A stretch of DNA of 64,000 nt, from positions 2,261,467-2,325,466 of the forward strand of contig NC_133666.1 in the NCBI RefSeq assembly GCF_037893015.1. Reading direction: 5' to 3'. Position 1 is the first letter of the stretch; each line of letters starts with the position of its first letter. Below, one piece after another: positions 1 to 12,521 of the stretch. The notes beneath the pieces are model-generated. The model was given only the letters and a program-made list of their open reading frames with translations, did no database searches and was not told the origin of the DNA. A program made the position numbers and the translations under genes. The DNA is from Macrotis lagotis. Its lineage: Eukaryota > Chordata > Mammalia > Peramelemorphia > Peramelidae.

Positions 1-1409
1 GTCAGGATTTGCACTCAGCTTCTCTGCAGGGTTCTCTTCACTACACTTCCCCACTCCCCACTCCCCAATAGATGCTCCCTTATGGCAGACCCCCTAGGCC
101 ATGACAGCTTCAGCAAACCCTGGGAAGAATATATTGTCTTGGTATTCCCAGATCCAAGCCTCCTGCAAGTAGAACAAGAGGTCCCTAGATCAGCAAGGTG
201 GCAAATAAACAAAAACAAATGGAAATTCCTATCAGACCAAACAATCATGAAGAAATTCCATGACAAATCATTCTAAAAAGGACTTCTTGCGTTGTCACAT
301 GCCCAAGAAGGACACAAAAACTCAAGTCAGAAGCCTAGGACAAAGGAAAAGGGGTTTGGCCAACAGTCAATCTGGATGAGAAAAGAGGCAGAGACATGGG
401 GCGCCTCTGAAAGGATCAGGGTGACTGTAACCTCCCACCAGAGAAGTTCAGGAAGGAGTTGGGAGCCAAGGCACCCTGGGGTTTCAAGGGCCTTGTCACC
501 TTGCCCTAAGAAACCAAAGAGGGCCCAGAAGATACAATGTACTGAACTTCAAAGATTCATGGGAAGAGGGGAAGAGAACCAGGGTTAACCCCAGGAGAAC
601 CCAAAGGGGAAACCTATGTGAGTTAGGGTGAGACTGAGCAAAGCCGACCACCCGATCTGAAGAGCTCAATTAGAAGCTTAGTTCCTATTCAGGAAGTAAA
701 GCTGGAGAGAAGAAGACTAAACCAAAGAAGACCCAGACCAGCATGAGCCTAGAGGTTCTCCCAAAAGAAGAGAGTAACTCTCTAACAACTCCAAATAGAG
801 ACCCAAAGGACAAACCAGATTCTCCATATTTTCACCAGGAATATGCATAGAAGAAATGAAGCAAGGGGTAAGCAATGAAATAAAAGTTCTGGAGGAAAGC
901 CATGGAAGGAAAAGAAATAGAAAATTTAGAGATAGAAGAAATAGAAAAAATAGAAAAGAGAAGTATCCAAGCCTGGCCCAGAAAGAACAGCTGAAACTTA
1001 GCTGAGAGCCAAAAGACCTCAGTGCAGCCGTGAGACAGCAAGAAATATTCCAACACAATCGAGACTGACAAGCCGGCTACTCTTGAAAACCATCTCCTTG
1101 GACTTGATTGCCCTGATCAAAATTGCAGAACCACTGGAGTCCTGAAAGCCAGAACCAAAAATAGAGACTGGCTATCAATAGCTCCTGAATCCTACGTGAA
1201 CACCAGTGGGATCTGTTATAACCAGAGGAGCAAGGGAAGACACAAAGAAAGCCCTAAAGAAAAAAAGCTCAAATCCAGGTGCACCTCAAGGAAAAGGAAC
1301 TGCAAGCCACCAAAAGAAGCTTGTCCAAGCACCCCAAAAACCACAGTTGGAGATCACAAGGCAGAAGATTCAACCAAGAATAATCGACCCTGAAAAGGGA
1401 GACACAGTA
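1..1409 (+). mobile_element. A-rich repeat, probably a 5' part of an old L1
   Basis: Purine-rich sequence with many AGAAAT and GAAAAG words and no open frame of note. It resembles the A-rich 5' half of L1 (5' UTR and ORF1) seen again near 17.9-19.97 kb. It probably lies in MPP1 intron 1. The assignment is weak. Confidence 0.35.
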
Positions 1410-1718
1410 ATGTTTGTCCTTCATTTTCCAAGAAGACCATGACATCAGGGAGGTAAGGCCATGACAAACATGTGAACCAGATTGGAGGAAGGTGGGGAGC
1501 TGTGCTTAGTCACTGGCCTCACTTTCTCCTCTGGGGCCATCATCTGGATCCAATGACCAGATTCAAATCAGGATGACTGGAGATGGTCCTGGATGTGAGG
1601 CAATCAAGGTGAAGTGACTTGCCCAAGGTGACACAGCTAGTAAGAGTCAGAGGCAAGATTCGAACTCCCATCTTCCTGACTCCAAGGTCAGTTCTCTATC
1701 TACTGTGTCACCTATAGG
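1410..1718 (-). mobile_element. Long-tailed tRNA-headed SINE, antisense
   Basis: The minus strand starts with the SINE head (GGTGACACAGTAGATAGAGAA-like) and continues into a tail of about 150 bp containing a CATCTCCAGTCATCCTGA-type stretch, ending near AGAACAAAGG-type sequence. Two other copies in this window (26878-27195 and 35510-35779) share the tail. Confidence 0.6.
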
Positions 1719-1859
1719 GGCCCTTAATGGGCCATGGGCCTGTCCAAGAGGCCAGAACTCAAGAAGAACTTTGAACTGGGAAGACAGATTGCTAGAGAAA
1801 CACAGAAAGATAAAAAAAACCCCAAAAGCCACAGGTCCTAGGGGCAAAATTTTTTGAAC

Positions 1860-2660
1860 ATGCTGTTTATTAATTTTTAGCATTCCTTTCTTTTTAATTT
1901 TTGGATTCCCAATTCTTTCCCTCTCTCACCCATTGAGAGGGCAAGCAATATGATATCAATTAGACATGTGAAATCACATTTCCACATTAGCCATATTTCC
2001 ACAAAAGCAAGAAAAATCAAGGAAATTGTACTTGGATCTGCACTCAGTTTATTGGTTCTCTCTGGAAGGGAGCAGTGTTTTTCATCATGGGTCCTTTGGA
2101 ATTGTCCTGGATCAGAGTAGCCACATCTTACAAAGTTGATCACCACTACATTGCTATTCTTGTGCAGAGACTGATGTCCCAGTTCTCACTTCTCTTTGCA
2201 TTAATGTGTGAATACATGTATATTTCTTCCCATGTTTTTCTGAAAGCACCCCTCTTGTCATCTTACAGCACAGTAGGACTCTATCCCAATCACAAACCAT
2301 AACCTCTTCGGCCATTCCTCAATTCATGGCTATCTCCTCAATTTCCCATTCTCTGTTACTACAAAATGTCCTTTTCCTCCTCCTTTGATGTCTTTAGTGG
2401 CATTGCTGGGTGGTATTCACAAACCCACAGGCCTTTGGACACGTGTCCAAATTGTTCTCCACAATAGCTCCACCAGCAATTCATTAGTATTCCCATTTTT
2501 CCCTCATCCTCTCCAACCTTTACTATTTCTGATAGGTTACAGGTGGTACCTCAGAGAGGCTTGACTATGCACTTCTCTAATCAATGATGATTTAGAGTAT
2601 TTTTTCATATTACTATCAATAGCTTTCCCCCATTCCCCTCACCCCCAATCACTTCCTTGT
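1860..2660 (-). mobile_element. Old L1 fragment, antisense (first piece)
   Basis: The plus strand carries typical antisense L1 3' words (CCTCAGAGAGGCTTGACTATG, CTTCTCTAATCAATGATGATTTAGAG). The same L1 appears to continue at 4030-4265 (TCAATTGGGGAATGACTC), so it was split by the RTE insertion between. Confidence 0.6.
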
Positions 2661-2669
2661 TGTGGTAGA

Positions 2670-4030
2670 GGGGTTTGCAAGGTTATTCAAGATGGACAGG
2701 TCACAGCGAAAAGTTCTAACGAAAGGTGATCTACCGGAGAAGGAAATGGCAAACCATTGCAGGGCAAGTTTGATCCTGGAGGATAAAAGGACACAGGGCA
2801 GAGTTTTGATAAAATAACACTAGGGGCAGCGAGGTGGCGCAGTGGATAAAGTACTGGCCTTGGAGTCAGGAGGACCTGAGTTCAAATTCGACTTCAGACA
2901 CTTGACAATTACCTGTCTCACCTTAGGCAAGCTACTTAACCCCATTTCATTGCAAAAACCTTAAAAGAAAAAGGAAAAGAACATGGCAAGGTTAGATATT
3001 GTCACCTTATTTATTCAACTTATCTGCAGAGTTGTATATCATGCGAAATGTCAGGCTGGATGAAGCAAAAGCTGGAATTAGTATTGCCGGGAGAAATCAA
3101 CAATCTCCAATTCATCAAGGAGTGGCCCAAGATGGTGACGCAAAGCTAGGAAGTTCTGAGAACTCTTCCTGAAAGAGCTTTTAATGAAGCCTCCAAACCA
3201 ACCCCAAAGCAACCATTTCAGACAGACATGTAGAGGATACCACTCTGACAGCACAAAGAGAAGAGAAATGAAGAAGCCTTTTGATGTTGGTGAAAGAGAA
3301 GAGTAAAAACTGGGCTGAAGGTTAACATCAAAATCATGAAGATCTTAGCAACTGGTTCCATTACTTCCTTGCCAATGGCGGGAAGAAATGGAAGCAGTGT
3401 CTAATTTTTCTATTCTTGGGCTCAAAGATCACTGCAGGCAGTGACTGTAGCCATGAAATGAAAAGACTCTTGCTCCTTGGAAGGAAAGTTTTGGTCGGTC
3501 TGGACAGAACATGAAAACACAGCGACATCACCTTGCCCACAGAGGTCCTTAGAGTTGAAGCTCTGGTTTTTCCTACAGCAATGTATGGCTGTGGGAGTTG
3601 GGACTTTGAGGAAATCTGAGCACTGCAGAATCGAGGCTTTGGAATTGGAAAAGTCTTTTAAGAAGCCCCTGGACAGCAAGGAGGTCAAATCAGTTACTCC
3701 TTAAAGAAATTAATCCAAGATATTCAATGGAAGGTCAAATAATGAAGCTGAAGCTTAAACATTCTGGCCACATAATGAGAAGATGAAGTCATCGGGAAAA
3801 ACCCCAATGGTGGGAAAGATGGAAGGCAAAAGGAGAAGGGGACAGAGAAGAATGAGCTGGGGAGATGGTATCACAGAAGCAAGGAACATGAGCTTGGACA
3901 GACTTCGAGGGATAGTCGAGCTGTGATCCCTGGGGTCATGAAGAGTCGATCATTACAAATGGATGAAAATAAATAATTTTTTTTTAAAAAAAGGAGTCAA
4001 TCATGACTAGAGGACTGAACAAACAACAAA
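2670..4030 (+). mobile_element. BovB-like RTE LINE fragment inserted in an L1
   Basis: Decayed open frames read as RTE-type polymerase and 3' end: a TGAAGCAAAAGCTGGAATTA region, CACTGCAGGCAGTGACTGTAG, GGCCACATAATGAGAAGATG, and a terminal GAGTCAATCATGACTAG-type tail near 3995-4015. Several stops and shifts are present; it is dead. A WSINE1-type SINE sits inside it at 2822-2970. Confidence 0.6.
2822..2970 (+). mobile_element. WSINE1-type SINE
   Basis: Head GGGGCAGCGAGGTGGCGCAG, box B-like GAGTTCAAATTCG, tail CTTAACCCCATTTCATTGC then A-rich. It interrupts the RTE fragment. Confidence 0.85.
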
Positions 4031-4265
4031 TTAGATAGCTTTGGCTTTTCTTCTGCCTGTTTATATCTCTCGATTCTTTATCAATTGGGGAATGACTCTT
4101 TTTAAATTTTTTTATAAATTTGACTTCATTCTATACTCAGTATCTATTTGAGAAATGAGGCCTTTATCAGAGGAATTTGTTGTAAAAATTTTGCCTATGC
4201 TACCTTTGAGCCAAATGCAGTTTCCCCGATTATCTCTTTTCCTTAAGCCTGTTTTTGCTACCGTG
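4030..4265 (-). mobile_element. Old L1 fragment, antisense (second piece)
   Basis: Continues the L1 of 1860-2660 on the far side of the RTE insertion; it contains antisense words for the ORF2 end such as TTTATCAATTGGGGAATGAC and GAAATGAGGCCTTTATCAGA. Confidence 0.55.
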
Positions 4266-4439
4266 ATTCTGTCTGGAGGGCTCAAAAGGGGGAAAGAGAG
4301 GGATGGATAACAGGATCAATAAAGTAGGAAGGAGGGGAAGTGAAATGATTTCTGCTAATTGGGATAGATGAGAAGTGTCCACATGTAGTAATCCCTATCC
4401 CAAGCCCATTGGGTTCCTCCTAGGGGAAGATAAAGGCCC

Positions 4440-5100
4440 TGCCATGCAGAAGTGAGCAGAGTTGGGGAAAGGCAAGAGAACTTGAGTCTTGGCCTATCCC
4501 TCTTTGGGCCTCTGTTAGTTTCCTTTTCCTTGTGTCAAGCTGGCTTCCACTTTGGAGAGAGAGATGACCTTAGCCAAGAATAGAAGATTTGAGAGGGGTC
4601 ATCATGTCCCACTTTCCAACTTGTTATGCTAGAGCCTGCAGGGAGTTTTCCCTTGGCTGAGATCCAGGATCCTTTCTCTTCCTGGGCTGAATTACTTCAG
4701 TCCCAATGGGAGAGCTCCTTGACTCTGTATTGCCTGTTAGATAGCCTCCTATGCCCAATATACATTCTCTGATTTTTGTTTTGCTATGATTTAGATAAAT
4801 AACTTGTCTCTGCTATTCTCTAGGTGGGTTCATTGTGGAACTGACATGCGAGAAAGGGGTCTAGCCAATGAAAAGTGGTCAGAAATTAGATGGCATCCAA
4901 TCATATCCACTAGATGAACAATATACAAAGAGAATAGATAGATCCCCTTCTCACCCAGTATTCCCTCTCTCTGAAGAGAGCAGAGTGGTGGGCTCCAGCT
5001 CCAAACTCCTGCTTCCCCACCTGGTAGGAACTAAAGTCTCCCTTGGAGAAGGTTGGAGAGAGAAGAGCCTCCTTCCTTTGAGTCACTCAAGAACATCTTC
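4440..5100 (+). repeat. Unclassified dispersed repeat, copy 1
   Basis: Shares several blocks with 27950-28260 in the same order, such as GGGAGAGCTCCTTGACTCT versus GGGAGAGCTCATTGACTCT, and AGTCTCCCTTGGAGAA in both. This looks like an old transposon or LTR, class unknown. Confidence 0.4.
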
Positions 5101-8100
5101 TACACATGTGGGGCCCATTACTCCCCTCTTTAGTTCTACAGGTAGACGGGGTGGGGGGCAGGCATCTCACTCTTACTGGAAAGAAACAAATTGAACCCAC
5201 AGATCAAACTCAACTTGGAAGTCCTCAGGGATGGAGTGCAAGGAGGGAAGAGCTCAAAGCCAAATTTTCTGATCCTGAAGCCTGGAAGGGTGGGCTTAAA
5301 AGAAAAAACAGAAAGGTCAGTGGAGAAAGGGTTGAGCCAAATGGAGGAGGGGTCAGAAAGGAATGGAGATTGGAATATCACTTGCAAAAACTGAGACACT
5401 AACTGATGCAAAGTGAAAAGAGCAGAATCAGGAGAGTGAAGGACACAAACTAGTGAATGATCAGGGCTCTGGCTCCTGAGTGACAGGGGATGGACATGAA
5501 GTTCTGAAAGAGACATGGCTATGTGGGGAGGAGATGGAAATGCAAATAAAAGGGGTGGGGTCACTGAAATATTTTTTTAATGCACAGAAGAAAAAAATCT
5601 TGAGAAGAGAGCAAACAAGCAAGACATTTCTGAATGTAGCATGTGGAAATGCTTTTATACTTGTAAAAAAAAAGAGCAGTAAGGAACAGATATTTATAGT
5701 TTCATCTGCAATCCTTTCATAAATGGCAGTGTATATTGAAATGCTCTTTCTGTGTGCTGAAGTTCAAAATAAAAATGATTTTTTTCAAAATGCGTGTTGA
5801 ATCAAACTGAATTTTGTTAGCCAACTAACTGATCGAGGGGGATGAACTTGATGGCCTCAGATACCCTTTCCAGTTCTAGATCTAGGATTCTAGGACCAAC
5901 TCAAGAAAATGAAGCAACTACAACTAGGAAAAAAAACAGGAATCTTAGGGTGGGGCCCAGAGAGGATGGGGGCAGGGTGACCAGAGCCCTGGACTTGGAT
6001 GAAGGGAGCTCACTTCCTCCCTGGAGGCAGTCTAGAGAGTTTTCCTCACCAACTGCCCCACTTAGTTCCTTCCCGGCCAGTCTCAAAGCATTCCAAGTAA
6101 AGGTAGTCCTCACCTTCATCAGTCACTTACAAGACTTCTGCCCTCTACAACCAAGCAGATCTGCCATCTCTTAATCACACAAACAGATCTATAGTAATTG
6201 CATTCCCCACCATCACCACCAAAAGGTGGCCTGTTGTGGAGTTAGCACTGCCAGTCTCTAAACCTGGACAACCAGGTCAATCCACCCCTCTGGATCTGTT
6301 TCCTTATCTGTAAAATAGAGCTGGCACCCGAAAGAGAAGACCCCAGGAGATGTCATTTATGTGTGTTAACCTTAATGACCAACCTACAAGCAACCGAGTT
6401 AATGCCCCCCACTTAAGCACCCCAAATCCACCAAGGCTCCAATTGGGCACTGCAGGTACAAACACAAACCAAAAAGAGGACTTGTTTCAAGGGGCTTAAA
6501 GTCTATTGAGGTCAGGAAGTATTACTACTCATCAGGGTCACACCTGCTGCTTTTAGGATCACAGATTTAAAACTGAAAGTAAGCTTGGAAAACATCTAAT
6601 CCAAAAACTTCATTTTAGATGCTGCTATTGGGACCTCTGGAATGATTTCTCCAGCATTGCACGGGGAATGCAAGAAGCCTCGGAGATGCCTCCAAATCTC
6701 GCACCTTCTCTTCACTGTACCACAGCAAACTCCTTTAATCCTCAGATGCTAGTGGAGGCAACAAATTTCTATCCACAAAGCACTCTCTTTGAAACAAGCT
6801 TCTGAGAAAGGATGTATTATTATAATCAAGATCTCCATGTCAGAGGTAAGTAAATTGAATTTCAAAGAAGTCTAGCAACCTCCCAAAGCAAAGAACCACA
6901 AGTGCGCTGCAGGCGCAGCTCCAATCTCAACAAGGTCCTAAGGCAGAAGAGAGGCTCTGGCTTTGGGCAAGGGGTGGTACAAAAGATGAGGAAAAAGAAG
7001 TGAGAGTAGAGGTCTACTGGAGTTGAATGGGGATTTGTGTTTCTTACTTGTCCTTGCGAAGACAATCAGAATCCAGCAGATGCCTCCCAGGGCCTCAGAA
7101 CACATGGCAAACTGGGATAGAGATTGGCTGGAGAACCCAAACTCCACAGGCCTGGATCAGAACAAACGCCTGGCAAGTTGTTCCCCCTATTCTCTGGCTT
7201 CCAATAGTTTCTGGTAGCTGGGGGTGGACACCTGAGATGTTGAATGCAATCCATCTGTGTTAGGGTCTGTCTCCTAAGGTCTCTTCCTCGTGACTGTTCT
7301 CTGTATCCCCTCCAGCCTTCTCCCAGACTTCCCATGGTGCAACTCTCAAAGAAATGTTTCCCTCCTCAAAAGACTGTTTCTTGGTACACAATCTATTTTA
7401 TTCTGTACGCACCCAGTTATTTTTATGGTGTCTGTCCCATTAGACCAAGGGCTCAATTCATTCGTATCAACATTGCTTACTCCAACTCCCTGATAACCAG
7501 GCTCTTCCATACTAGGATGCTTCACACAACGGGCCTGACTTCTTGAGACATGCTGGCTGTTTGCTTCCCATTCTCTTCCTAGCCTCTATTCTAGAAAGGA
7601 AGGCCAAATTCCCCCTTCTCCTGGCCATCACTAGCTGCTGCTGCCCTCCTTTCAGCACCCTTCCCAAAAGGATATTCGACAAGCAACAAGCAAGTTATCC
7701 AGTGTCTACTGGGAGTGGAACAACAGAGGCTAGGAGAGCTGGCCTCTGCATCTGAAAGTCCTGGGTTCAAATCCCACCCGGACTGGGTGACCTCGGGGAA
7801 CTTCTCAGCACACTGGAACTAAAGACAAAATCGAACCAATCCTTACCCTCAGGAAGCTTATGTTTTGTCAGGGAGAGAGACTATGTCAACAATGCAATAG
7901 AGGGCAATGATCTATGTCTATGTAGAGAGAGAACCAAGGTCGGCGCACCCACCACCCACTACACCAAGGCAACCAAGAACCTCCAGGTACAAAGTAAGTG
8001 CTCAATTAATATTTACTGGCTATAGAAGTGATTGTCTTAAGGAGGAATGATCTGAACAAACAAGTTAAAACAAGTATCCTCAATCTCCTAACTTGATTAT

Positions 8101-8695
8101 CCTTCAAGATCTACAATCCCTGGAAGTTAGGGGCAAAGTCTGATGCACATGGCCACAGGGGGCCTTGCAAGTATACAGGTCACGTTGGGTAATAAAGGAA
8201 AGTCATAAAGTGACTGGGCAAGGCAGGACTGACCCAGGGGTCATAAAAAGGAGAGGAGAGCAGAGAGCACTTTCCAATTTCTTGTCGCTAGCAAATTCTG
8301 GGTCTTCCACTCCAAATGCAGCTTGCTCTGATCTTGACATTTCCTGGAGATAAGGAGTAGCCTCGGTTGTCCTGTCCTTCAGGGAGAAGGGTCAGCTCTA
8401 ACTCTGTGCTGGGCAAAGGTGAGCACACCCACACCCTGGCATCTCCAGGGGAAGAATAAATGGCACGCAAAAGCACAGGGCCTGGGGATGTGCTGTATGA
8501 ATACAGGGGGGGCAATACTCCTCTCTAGGTGACTTCTGTCTCTCTAGGCTTAGTCCCTCCAGTCCCGGGCCATTAGGGAGCTTCCCATTCTTTCAGCCAT
8601 ACTGAGAAGGTTTTTCTACTGTTCTAAGTTTCTAAGAATCCTACTAAGGATTCTACTCTCAGGATTCTCAACTACTAGGCATATCCTACATACAT
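5100..8695. other. Presumed MPP1 intron 1; no gene seen
   Basis: Scattered old repeat pieces (GATGAGGAAACT-like THER1/MIR words near 6290 and 6550, a SINE-like half at 7725-7810). No open frame resembles MPP1 exons or any other protein. Confidence 0.5.
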
Positions 8696-8952
8696 TATTG
8701 CCTTCCATGGGGTAGCTAAGGAATGCAGTGGACAGAGTGCCCAGCTTGGAGTCAGGAAGACCTGAGTTCAAATTTGAGCACAGACACCAGCTATGTGATC
8801 CTGGGGCAACTTCCTTAAATCCTATTTGTTTCAGTTTCCTCATCTGTAAGATGAGCTGGAGAAGGAAATGAGAAAAACCACTCCCAGCATCTTTGCCAAG
8901 AAAAATTGAAATGGGGTCACAAAGACTTGGATGTGACTGACATGACTAAATG
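8696..8952 (+). mobile_element. Mar1-type SINE with BovB-like 3' tail
   Basis: tRNA-like head (GGGGTAGCTAAGGAATGCAG, GAGTTCAAATTTG), middle GTTTCCTCATCTGTAAGATG, and a tail GGGGTCACAAAGACTTGG ... GACATGACTAAATG similar to BovB LINE ends. It was presumably copied by the RTE machinery, unlike the poly-A WSINE1 type. Confidence 0.7.
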
Positions 8953-8964
8953 ATAACTGCCCTT

Positions 8965-9305
8965 CGTGGACTTAACTCTCCAGTCTAACTGGCCTTTTTG
9001 CTGTCCATTTCTGAGCCTTTGTGCAGGCCATACACTGTCCCTACAATGCTCTCCCTCCTCATTTTTCCTTTGCAGAAATTTTAGTTTCCTCTTCACCCCA
9101 GCTGATGTGTCCTATATCCTCATCCCACTCATAATCCCTTCAGCTCCTGCTAAGACCTTCCAGAAATGATTTTCTGTTATTTTCATCCCTCAAATAGAAG
9201 CTCCTTGAGGGCATGAATTGTTTCCTTTTGACCTTAGTATCCCAGTGGTGGCCTGACATGCAGTATGTAGGTATTTGATAAATACTGCAGTTGACTGATA
9301 AATGG
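8965..9305 (+). mobile_element. L2-like LINE 3' end
   Basis: Contains the L2 end pattern: AAGCTCCTTGAGGGCATGAA, a CCTTAGTATCCCAG stretch and TTTGATAAATACTG, all diverged. Confidence 0.5.
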
Positions 9306-10084
9306 CAAAGGTGATCCCAAGAAAGACCATTAATCAGCAAAGTCACTTTCATGATGGTGGGTTTCCAATAGGTAAAGGGGGGAAAGCCAGGGGGAGAGGG
9401 AATCTGATCTCTTTCAGGCTTTCTGGCCCTGAGAGAATCTTTTCATGGTGCTGCCCTACCATATGATCAAAGGTTTCCCACTCTAGGGTTAGAAGGGGCA
9501 TTGGACACCCTTTATTGGACCACAGAGGAAACTAAGGTCACTTACAGTTTAGAAAATTGCCTCTAGTCAAATAATTTCCTTTACACTGTAATGAATCACC
9601 AAGATCATAATCCTAAAGGGAAAACAACCAAGCTTAGAATGGAACCCCACACCCTGTAAATTCTATAAGCCAGAACTTGGCCTTTAGTGCAGTTCCTCTT
9701 TGCTCTGATCAATTTGCAAGCAGCCCCCACCCCCCCCCCAGCCCAGTTTCATTATTTTGGGTTTGGTCAGAGATCCACCCCAGCAGCCTGGTTGGGCAGA
9801 ATAGGGGAAGGGATTAGGAAAGGGCTGCTCTACTCTTTTCATTTCTCATAATGTCTCTGAAAGACTGGTGTTAATAGTGTCAGGAGGCAGGGGTGCCAGG
9901 CCCTGGACAGGAACAGATTCTATAAATTAAGTGAAAGAAACAATAATACTGAGATAGAGATCTTGGAAGAGAAAAGACATGTCTTTTAGTCCCATTCTTT
10001 GATTTCATATATAAGGAAACTTTAGTAATAGAGGTTGAGGGATTGACCAAGCTCAATTAGGGGGTCACACAGGTCATGAGAGAG
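9306..10084. other. Presumed MPP1 intron; nothing recognised
   Basis: Only short low-information pieces, including a C9 run near 9730. No exon-like open frame. Confidence 0.4.
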
Positions 10085-10232
10085 GGGGTCTGGGGTGGTA
10101 CAATGGATAGAGCATGGGTCCTGGAGTCAGGAGGACCTGAGTTCAAATCTAACCTCAGACAGTTGATAATTACCTGGCTGTGTGACCTTGGGGAAGTCAT
10201 TTAACCCCATTGCCTTATCAAAAAAAAGAATG
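10085..10232 (+). mobile_element. WSINE1-type SINE
   Basis: GTACAATGGATAGAGCATGG, GAGTCAGGAGGACCTGAGTT, GATAATTACCTGGCTGTGTG and a CATTTAACCCCATTGCC tail followed by A8. Confidence 0.85.
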
Positions 10233-10242
10233 AAAGACAGGG

Positions 10243-10560
10243 GATAGCCAAGTGGGATAGTTGATAGAGCACTGGTACTGGAGCTCGGAGGACCTGAGTT
10301 CAAATGTGGTCTTAGACACTTCTTTTTTTTTTTTTTTTTTTTTTTTTACAAGGCAAATGGGGTTAAGTGGCTTGCCCAAGGCCACACGGCTAGGTAATTA
10401 TTAAGTGTCTGAGACTGGATTTGAACCCAGGTATTCCTGACTTCAGGGCCGGTGCTTTATCCACTGTGCCACCTAACTGCCCCTTAGACACTTCTTAATT
10501 GCATAGCTGTGGCACCTTGGGCAAGTTACTCTTAACTGCATTGTGTTAAATAAATAAAAA
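10243..10560 (+). mobile_element. WSINE1-type SINE split by a nested SINE
   Basis: The head and middle run to 10324; the 3' part resumes at 10497 (ATTGCATAGCTGTGGCACC). The gap is the antisense SINE at 10325-10483 plus its second target copy. Confidence 0.8.
10325..10483 (-). mobile_element. Nested antisense WSINE1-type SINE with target duplication
   Basis: A complete antisense copy: T-run (its poly-A tail), GGGGTTAAGTGGCTTGCCC, down to CCACCTAACTGCCCC. It is flanked by perfect 13-bp repeats TTAGACACTTCTT at 10312-10324 and 10484-10496. Confidence 0.9.
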
Positions 10561-10569
10561 TTAAAAAGA

Positions 10570-11895
10570 AAAGTTGTGAGCAAGTAGGGTTCAGAAAGTC
10601 CTGGGAAGACATGAGAGGGAGGTGAAAGAGTCAAGTTAGAGTGTGAACCCAGTTTTGTTTCATTGCATCTGGTATGGCTTCATGGGGTAGGAATTCAGAG
10701 GGAAGTGTAATGGAGGGGGAGGCCAAGGCTTTTCCTACAAAGTCTATCTACTTGGTGGAACTTTAGGCCAGTATAATCCATAGATTTTCTTTCCCAGGGG
10801 AAAGAGAGAAGGAAGACTTTATCCCATCCAGTGGGAATGATACTCTGCATGTGAATTGGTGGAGTAAAATTTTACCTGGCTTTTCATTTGTTCCCCACAA
10901 CAATTTCAAGAGGTTAGAGGGGGCAGGTATTCTTTGTACCTTTACAGATGAGGAAACTGAGGCTGTGGAAGGGTGAGTTAGCAGAGCTGGGACTCTTAAG
11001 CCATTTTAGTAGTCTCCCAAGTGAACCCACTATCTAGAATTCCATCTCCTCCATTTCCTTCACTTTGTTTTCCCTTGCTCTATTACCTAAAGGTTTGTTT
11101 CTAGTTTAGGATTAGCTAATCTGGGGGGGAGGGGAGGGGAGGGGAGGCATCAAATGGAATCCTCAGGAGGGGGAGGCAGCTCATTTGTTCTTATCTTCCT
11201 TCTCTGTTCTGCAAGGACATGAAGGCCTCTCTACCTGCAACAGAATGCTATTATCTGAGATGGGGGAGGCCTGTCAGATAGGGGTCAAACTGCCATTCAC
11301 CCTGTAACCCAGCCTGAAGAAAATGTCAGTAAATCAGATGACAGTGCTATGTATGCTATAGCTCATGGGATCTTGGTTGACACTATCATGGCCTGCACAG
11401 AAGTGGAGGGCAGAGGAGGGCCTAGATGGGGCTGCTGGGTTAGATGGGAAGAGAGCCATGAAGGGACAAAGAGGTGGCAATGCAGGAAGGTTCGTCTAAA
11501 CAATGTGGTCCATTTTTGAGGTCTTATTTATATGTTCCTCAGTCAGTGAGGAGTCAGTGGCGGGCATTCTGGGAAGGTTCTCTGCAAGAGGGCAGTAATG
11601 AAGTTGCAGGAGCTCCCTGAGCACTGCTGGGCAGAGATGGGCAGCTGGGGGTGGTTCGGGGAGGTGAGGTGAGTGTGTATCAGAAGAAGCAAGTGGGGGG
11701 GGAGAGGGTGCATCTGTTGTAATCTGTATTTGTGGCTTCCCATGTGGAACACCAGCTTTTTGCGGGGGGGGGGGGGGGGGGGGGTAACCTGGCTAGGAAA
11801 GGGAACTCCAAGGCAGCCGAGGATCCGTGGAGGCTGGAGGCTGCCCAGTTTGGAGGGAGCTTTGGCTCACGTAGCAGGAGAGCAGCTTTAGGGAC
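10570..11895. other. Presumed start of MPP1 intron 1; no gene seen
   Basis: Contains a MIR-like ACAGATGAGGAAACTGAGGC piece at about 10945, a GGGGA repeat near 11127-11148 and a run of 21 G at 11764-11784. No exon-like frame. Confidence 0.45.
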
Positions 11896-11939
11896 AGAGC
11901 TGAGACTGGTGGCCGGGCTGTCCTGGTGCTACGGGACTA

Positions 11940-12006
11940 AGTGGCTAGCCCTAAGGTTACCAAACTAACTATGAAGTGTCTGAGGGCGAATTTGAACTCA
12001 GGGGCC
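11940..12006 (-). mobile_element. SINE fragment, antisense
   Basis: CTATGAAGTGTCTGAGGGCG and AATTTGAACTCAGGGG match the middle of the SINE on the opposite strand; both ends are missing. Confidence 0.55.
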
Positions 12007-12521
12007 ACCTGGCTGCCCGGTGGGCTTGGCTTCAGCGTGTGGAAAACCCTGGGACTGGTGCTCTGCACGGTTAGCTGCAGCAGATGCCATTCCAGGGCAA
12101 GCACCGAAGTTCGGCGGGCGCCTTGGCGCTCCGAGCGGGGGCAACGAGGCCCCGCAGCGCTGGCCCTCCCGGCTTTCTGCGGCGGGAAGCGCAGGCAAAC
12201 CCGCAGGAGCGCCCCGAATGCGGGGCGTCCACGCCGCCCTGGAGCCGCAGCCGCCGGGCCTCTATTTCCCCTCTGGGTCCAGGGAGGCTGCGCCGCTGGG
12301 CCCGGGCTTTGGCTTGCCCTCTCCTGCCCGGGGGGGGGGGGGGGGGGGGGGCCCTGGCCCTTCGCCCGGGCAGGCCTCAGTTCCCCGGCGCTTCCAGCCC
12401 GGGCCCGCTGCGCCCCTCCCCCCCCCAGCCCCGCGCGGGGGACGCAGGACAGGAAGGCCCCGGCCCCCCCCCCGCAGGCCCCCGCCCCCCCCCCGGCCCC
12501 CGGGCCCCCCCCCCCCCCGAC

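Noticed and set aside
2822..2900. tRNA gene-like box B (GAGTTCAAATTCG) and other copies
   Set aside because: These are heads of tRNA-derived SINEs; none folds as an intact tRNA in its context.
5136..5564. 142-codon minus-strand frame
   Set aside because: No homology or splice signals; low-complexity Ser/Pro/Leu composition in repeat-derived sequence.
1..12500. Further MPP1 exons (PDZ, SH3 or GUK)
   Set aside because: I looked for motifs such as VRLIQFEK and the GUK P-loop on the minus strand and saw none, so intron 1 probably extends past the left edge.
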